Assembly: GCA_021796905.1 (NCBI GenBank)
Contig: JAKABK010000092.1
Span: forward strand, 1-7,147
Length of the DNA: 7,147 nt
Direction: 5' to 3'
From: Actinomycetes bacterium
GTDB taxonomy: Bacteria; Actinomycetota; Acidimicrobiia; Acidimicrobiales; Palsa-688
The notes beneath the pieces were generated by a model. It worked only from the letters and a program-made list of their open reading frames with translations, did not search any database and had not been told where the DNA came from. Positions 5,933-7,147 of this stretch are shown piece by piece. How positions within the stretch are numbered: position 1 is the first letter of the stretch; each line of letters begins with the position of its first letter. The translations under genes and the position numbers were made by a program.

Positions 5933-6643
5933 TCAACCGGACGCCGCGTCGGTGCCGGGCCCGTCGGCGGACACCTGGGTCCCGTAGTAGCTGAGGATCT
6001 GGAGCTCGACACCCAGGTCGACCTGGCGGACCGCTACATGCGCCGGGGCGGCGACCCGGGCGGGGGCGAAGTTGAGGATCGAGTTGACCCCCGCCTCGAC
6101 CAGCGCGTCGGCGGCAGCCTGCGCGGCCGACGCCGGGGTCGTGAGCAACGCCAGTTCGACGCCTTTCTCCTCGATCACCTCGGCGAGACGCTCGAAGGGC
6201 TCCACCACCAACCCCCCGACGCGCTGGCCCACGGTGCGCGGGTCGACGTCGAAGACCGCTACCACCCGGAACCCGCGGGCGTTGAACCCGCCGTAGCGGG
6301 CCAGGGCGTGACCGAGGTTCCCGATCCCGACGATCGCGACCCGCCGGTCGTCGGTGAGCCCCAGCTGACGGCTGATCTGGCGCACCAGGTACGACACGTC
6401 GTACCCGACCCCCCGGGTCCCGTAAGAGCCCAGGTGGGAGAGGTCCTTGCGGACCTGGGCGGCGTTGACCCCCGCCCCCGCCGCGAGGTGGTCGGAGGAG
6501 ATCGTCGCCTCCGTCGCCTCGCTCAGCACCCGCAGGTAGACCGGCAGACGCGCGACGGTCGCCTCGGGGAGCCGGCGCAGGGACACGTCCCAGGAGCCTA
6601 CCGGGGCCCCGGGCCAATCCCCGTGCGCACCGGCCCTCGACAC
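5933..6643 (-). CDS. rex: Redox-sensing transcriptional repressor Rex
   Basis: A dimeric DNA-binding repressor that senses the NADH/NAD+ ratio; NADH releases it from its operators. 236 residues from the GTG at 6643. The N-terminal winged helix spans about 25-85: IPEATVARLP-like LPEATVARLPVYLRVL, then GVNAAQVRKDLSHLGSYGTRGVGYDV. The Rossmann domain has VAIVGIGNLGHALARY (102-117) with the GIGNLG turn, and FDVDP (131-135). LLTTPASAAQ (166-175), ILNFAPARV (189-197) and VDLGVELQILSYY (208-220) complete the Rex pattern. An alternative GTG at 6586 would give a 217-residue protein starting MSLRRLPEATV; neither start has a strong ribosome binding site (a GGGGA about 10 bases before 6643 tips the choice). 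In Streptomyces rex heads a hemACD operon that it controls itself, and the order here agrees. No consensus Rex operator is visible in the window. Confidence 0.95.
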   Translation of the reverse strand: MSRAGAHGDWPGAPVGSWDVSLRRLPEATVARLPVYLRVLSEATEATISSDHLAAGAGVNAAQVRKDLSHLGSYGTRGVGYDVSYLVRQISRQLGLTDDRRVAIVGIGNLGHALARYGGFNARGFRVVAVFDVDPRTVGQRVGGLVVEPFERLAEVIEEKGVELALLTTPASAAQAAADALVEAGVNSILNFAPARVAAPAHVAVRQVDLGVELQILSYYGTQVSADGPGTDAASG

Positions 6644-6698
6644 CCAGGTGGTCCCCGTCGGCGGGGCCCGCTCACGGCGACGGCCCGGGGCGGCGCGC

Positions 6699-6893
6699 TC
6701 AGCCTGCCTGGGTGAAACGGGCGCCGAGGAACCGGTCGAGGTCGTCGGCCCGGATCCGGTAGCTGCGCCCTACCCGCACCGCGGGCAGCTGCCCGGACTG
6801 GACGAGACGGTAGACGGTCATGCTCGAGACCCGAAGCTGGCTCGCCACCTCGTTGACGGTCACGAACGGCGAGCGCGACTGATCTGGTTGCAC
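6699..6893 (-). CDS. Small excisionase-like helix-turn-helix (HTH_17) DNA-binding protein
   Basis: A 64-residue DNA-binding protein of the HTH_17 / excisionase-BldC type (MerR-like winged helix). FVTVNEVASQLRVSSMTVYRLVQSGQLPAVRVGRSYRIRADDLDRFL spans 10-56 (helix-turn-helix at about 11-32, wing GRSYRI at 42-47). Short proteins of this kind next to proC and the hem cluster are a conserved actinobacterial feature, so the name excisionase reflects fold, not a phage origin. The GTG at 6893 is preferred because AAGG lies about 11 bases upstream and a -10-like TACGCT sits just ahead. Other in-frame starts are ATG 6920 and GTG 6932, 6944 and 6947; all keep the same domain. It ends 55 bases before rex and is probably co-transcribed with it. 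Targets are unknown; a regulator of this or a neighbouring operon is plausible. Confidence 0.85.
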   Translation of the reverse strand: MQPDQSRSPFVTVNEVASQLRVSSMTVYRLVQSGQLPAVRVGRSYRIRADDLDRFLGARFTQAG

Positions 6894-6913
6894 AGTGGGA
6901 CCACCCTTCTCCG

Positions 6914-6949
6914 TCCACATAGCGTAGGTCACCCGCTGCCTCACCACCA
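6914..6949 (-). promoter_or_regulatory. Possible promoter of the HTH-rex-hem operon
   Basis: On the minus strand TACGCT (6926-6921) fits the TAnnnT pattern of actinobacterial -10 boxes. A poor -35 candidate TGGTGG (6949-6944) lies 17 bases upstream. A start near 6914 would give a leader of about 20 bases with a ribosome binding site before GTG 6893. The -35 match is weak, so this rests mainly on position. Confidence 0.3.
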
Positions 6950-6958
6950 GGGGTGGTG
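6942..6958. repeat. 7-bp perfect inverted repeat overlapping the putative -35 region
   Basis: CACCACC (6942-6948) and GGTGGTG (6952-6958) are perfect reverse complements separated by AGG. It lies 78 bases after the proC stop and over the putative -35 of the next operon. It could be a protein-binding operator or a small 3' hairpin for proC; there is no T-tract after it. Confidence 0.4.
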
Positions 6959-6988
6959 TCGAGATCCGATGGCGGAGGACGGAGCGGA

Positions 6989-7051
6989 GGGTCCCAGACC
7001 CCGGGCGGACGCTCCCAGCCCCCGGGCGGAGGGTCTCAGCCCCCGGGCGCG
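6989..7051. repeat. Three imperfect 21-bp tandem repeats across the end of proC
   Basis: Units lie at 6989-7009, 7010-7030 and 7031-7051, sharing the core CCCGGGCGGA (final unit CCCGGGCGCG) and a CAG(A/C)CCCC lead. The third unit contains the last proC codons and its TGA (7038-7036). In the other two copies the equivalent triplet is TGG, so they look like duplicates of the gene's end left as untranslated tail. There are no spacers, so this is not a CRISPR array. Confidence 0.85.
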
Positions 7052-7147
7052 CCGCCGAGCCCGGCAGAGCGCTCCGCCGAGGCGGTGACCGCTTCGATCA
7101 GGGCGGAGCGCACCGCCCGGGCCTCCAGGGTGCGCAGCCCTGCGGCG
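7036..7147 (-). CDS. proC: Pyrroline-5-carboxylate reductase ProC, C-terminal 36 residues only
   Basis: The visible frame reads AAGLRTLEARAVRSALIEAV then TASAERSAGLGGAPGG before TGA at 7038-7036. The pattern AAGL..LE...(V/L)R.A...AV.A...RS..LG is the C-terminal dimerisation helix region of ProC, which reduces pyrroline-5-carboxylate to proline with NAD(P)H. The catalytic and nucleotide-binding parts lie beyond the window. Placement just upstream of a small HTH_17 gene and a hem cluster matches the mycobacterial proC neighbourhood as I recall it, which supports the call. The Gly-rich end GGAPGG is encoded in the last unit of the 21-bp tandem repeat, so the extreme C-terminus is probably lineage-specific. 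There are too few residues to exclude another protein with a similar tail. Confidence 0.75.
   Translation of the reverse strand, partial: AAGLRTLEARAVRSALIEAVTASAERSAGLGGAPGG

Noticed and set aside
6644..6698. Small ribosomal protein gene (bS22-like) between the HTH gene and rex
   Set aside because: Some actinobacteria have one near this locus, but the 55-base gap is too short and encodes no lysine/arginine-rich peptide with a start.
6699..6893. Phage excisionase and mobile element
   Set aside because: Only the HTH fold resembles excisionases. No integrase, attachment repeats or composition change is seen, and the proC/hem context is chromosomal.
6989..7051. CRISPR array
   Set aside because: The 21-bp units abut directly without spacers, differ from each other and overlap the end of proC.

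Overview
The window is a very GC-rich stretch (about 70% or more by eye) whose genes all lie on the minus strand, so transcription runs from high to low coordinates. It is a tetrapyrrole (heme, siroheme, B12 precursor) biosynthesis cluster led by a redox regulator. The order proC, small excisionase-like HTH protein, rex, hemA, hemC, hemD, hemB matches Actinomycetota as I recall them (a proC/HTH/hemACDB neighbourhood in mycobacteria, rex-hemACD in Streptomyces). The HemB metal-site sequence, the abundant GTG starts and the mycothiol-type isomerase family also fit. A deep-branching class such as Acidimicrobiia is possible, but that is a guess.

Layout in transcription order: the C-terminal end of ProC (7036-7147, cut by the window edge), finishing in a 21-bp tandem repeat; a short promoter-like region with a small hairpin (about 6894-6988); an HTH_17 DNA-binding protein (6699-6893); Rex (5933-6643); a precorrin-2 dehydrogenase (5308-5928); HemA glutamyl-tRNA reductase (3974-5320); a DinB/maleylpyruvate isomerase-family protein (3286-3924); HemC (2388-3284); a CobA-HemD fusion (874-2391); and HemB (1-680, C-terminus cut off).

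The enzymes form a pathway. HemA makes glutamate-1-semialdehyde from glutamyl-tRNA. HemB condenses two 5-aminolevulinates to porphobilinogen, HemC builds hydroxymethylbilane, and the HemD domain closes it to uroporphyrinogen III. The CobA domain on the same polypeptide methylates uroporphyrinogen III to precorrin-2, which the dehydrogenase oxidises to sirohydrochlorin. The cluster therefore holds both the heme trunk and the branch to siroheme/B12. HemL and the late heme enzymes are not in the window. Rex, an NADH/NAD+ sensor, sits upstream in the same direction, but I find no canonical Rex operator here.

The less ordinary points are: (1) a DinB/maleylpyruvate isomerase-like gene with an intact predicted metal triad, one base from hemC; (2) a 49-base hemA to isomerase gap made almost entirely of two back-to-back perfect hairpins; (3) HemA with Met in place of Asn after its catalytic Cys, and a Pro/Gly linker grown from an 18-bp tandem repeat; (4) an 11-bp perfect hairpin just after the cobA-hemD stop; (5) a 21-bp triplication overlapping the proC stop. 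None of these amounts to a demonstrated new system. The embedded isomerase-like gene and its structured leader are the best leads.
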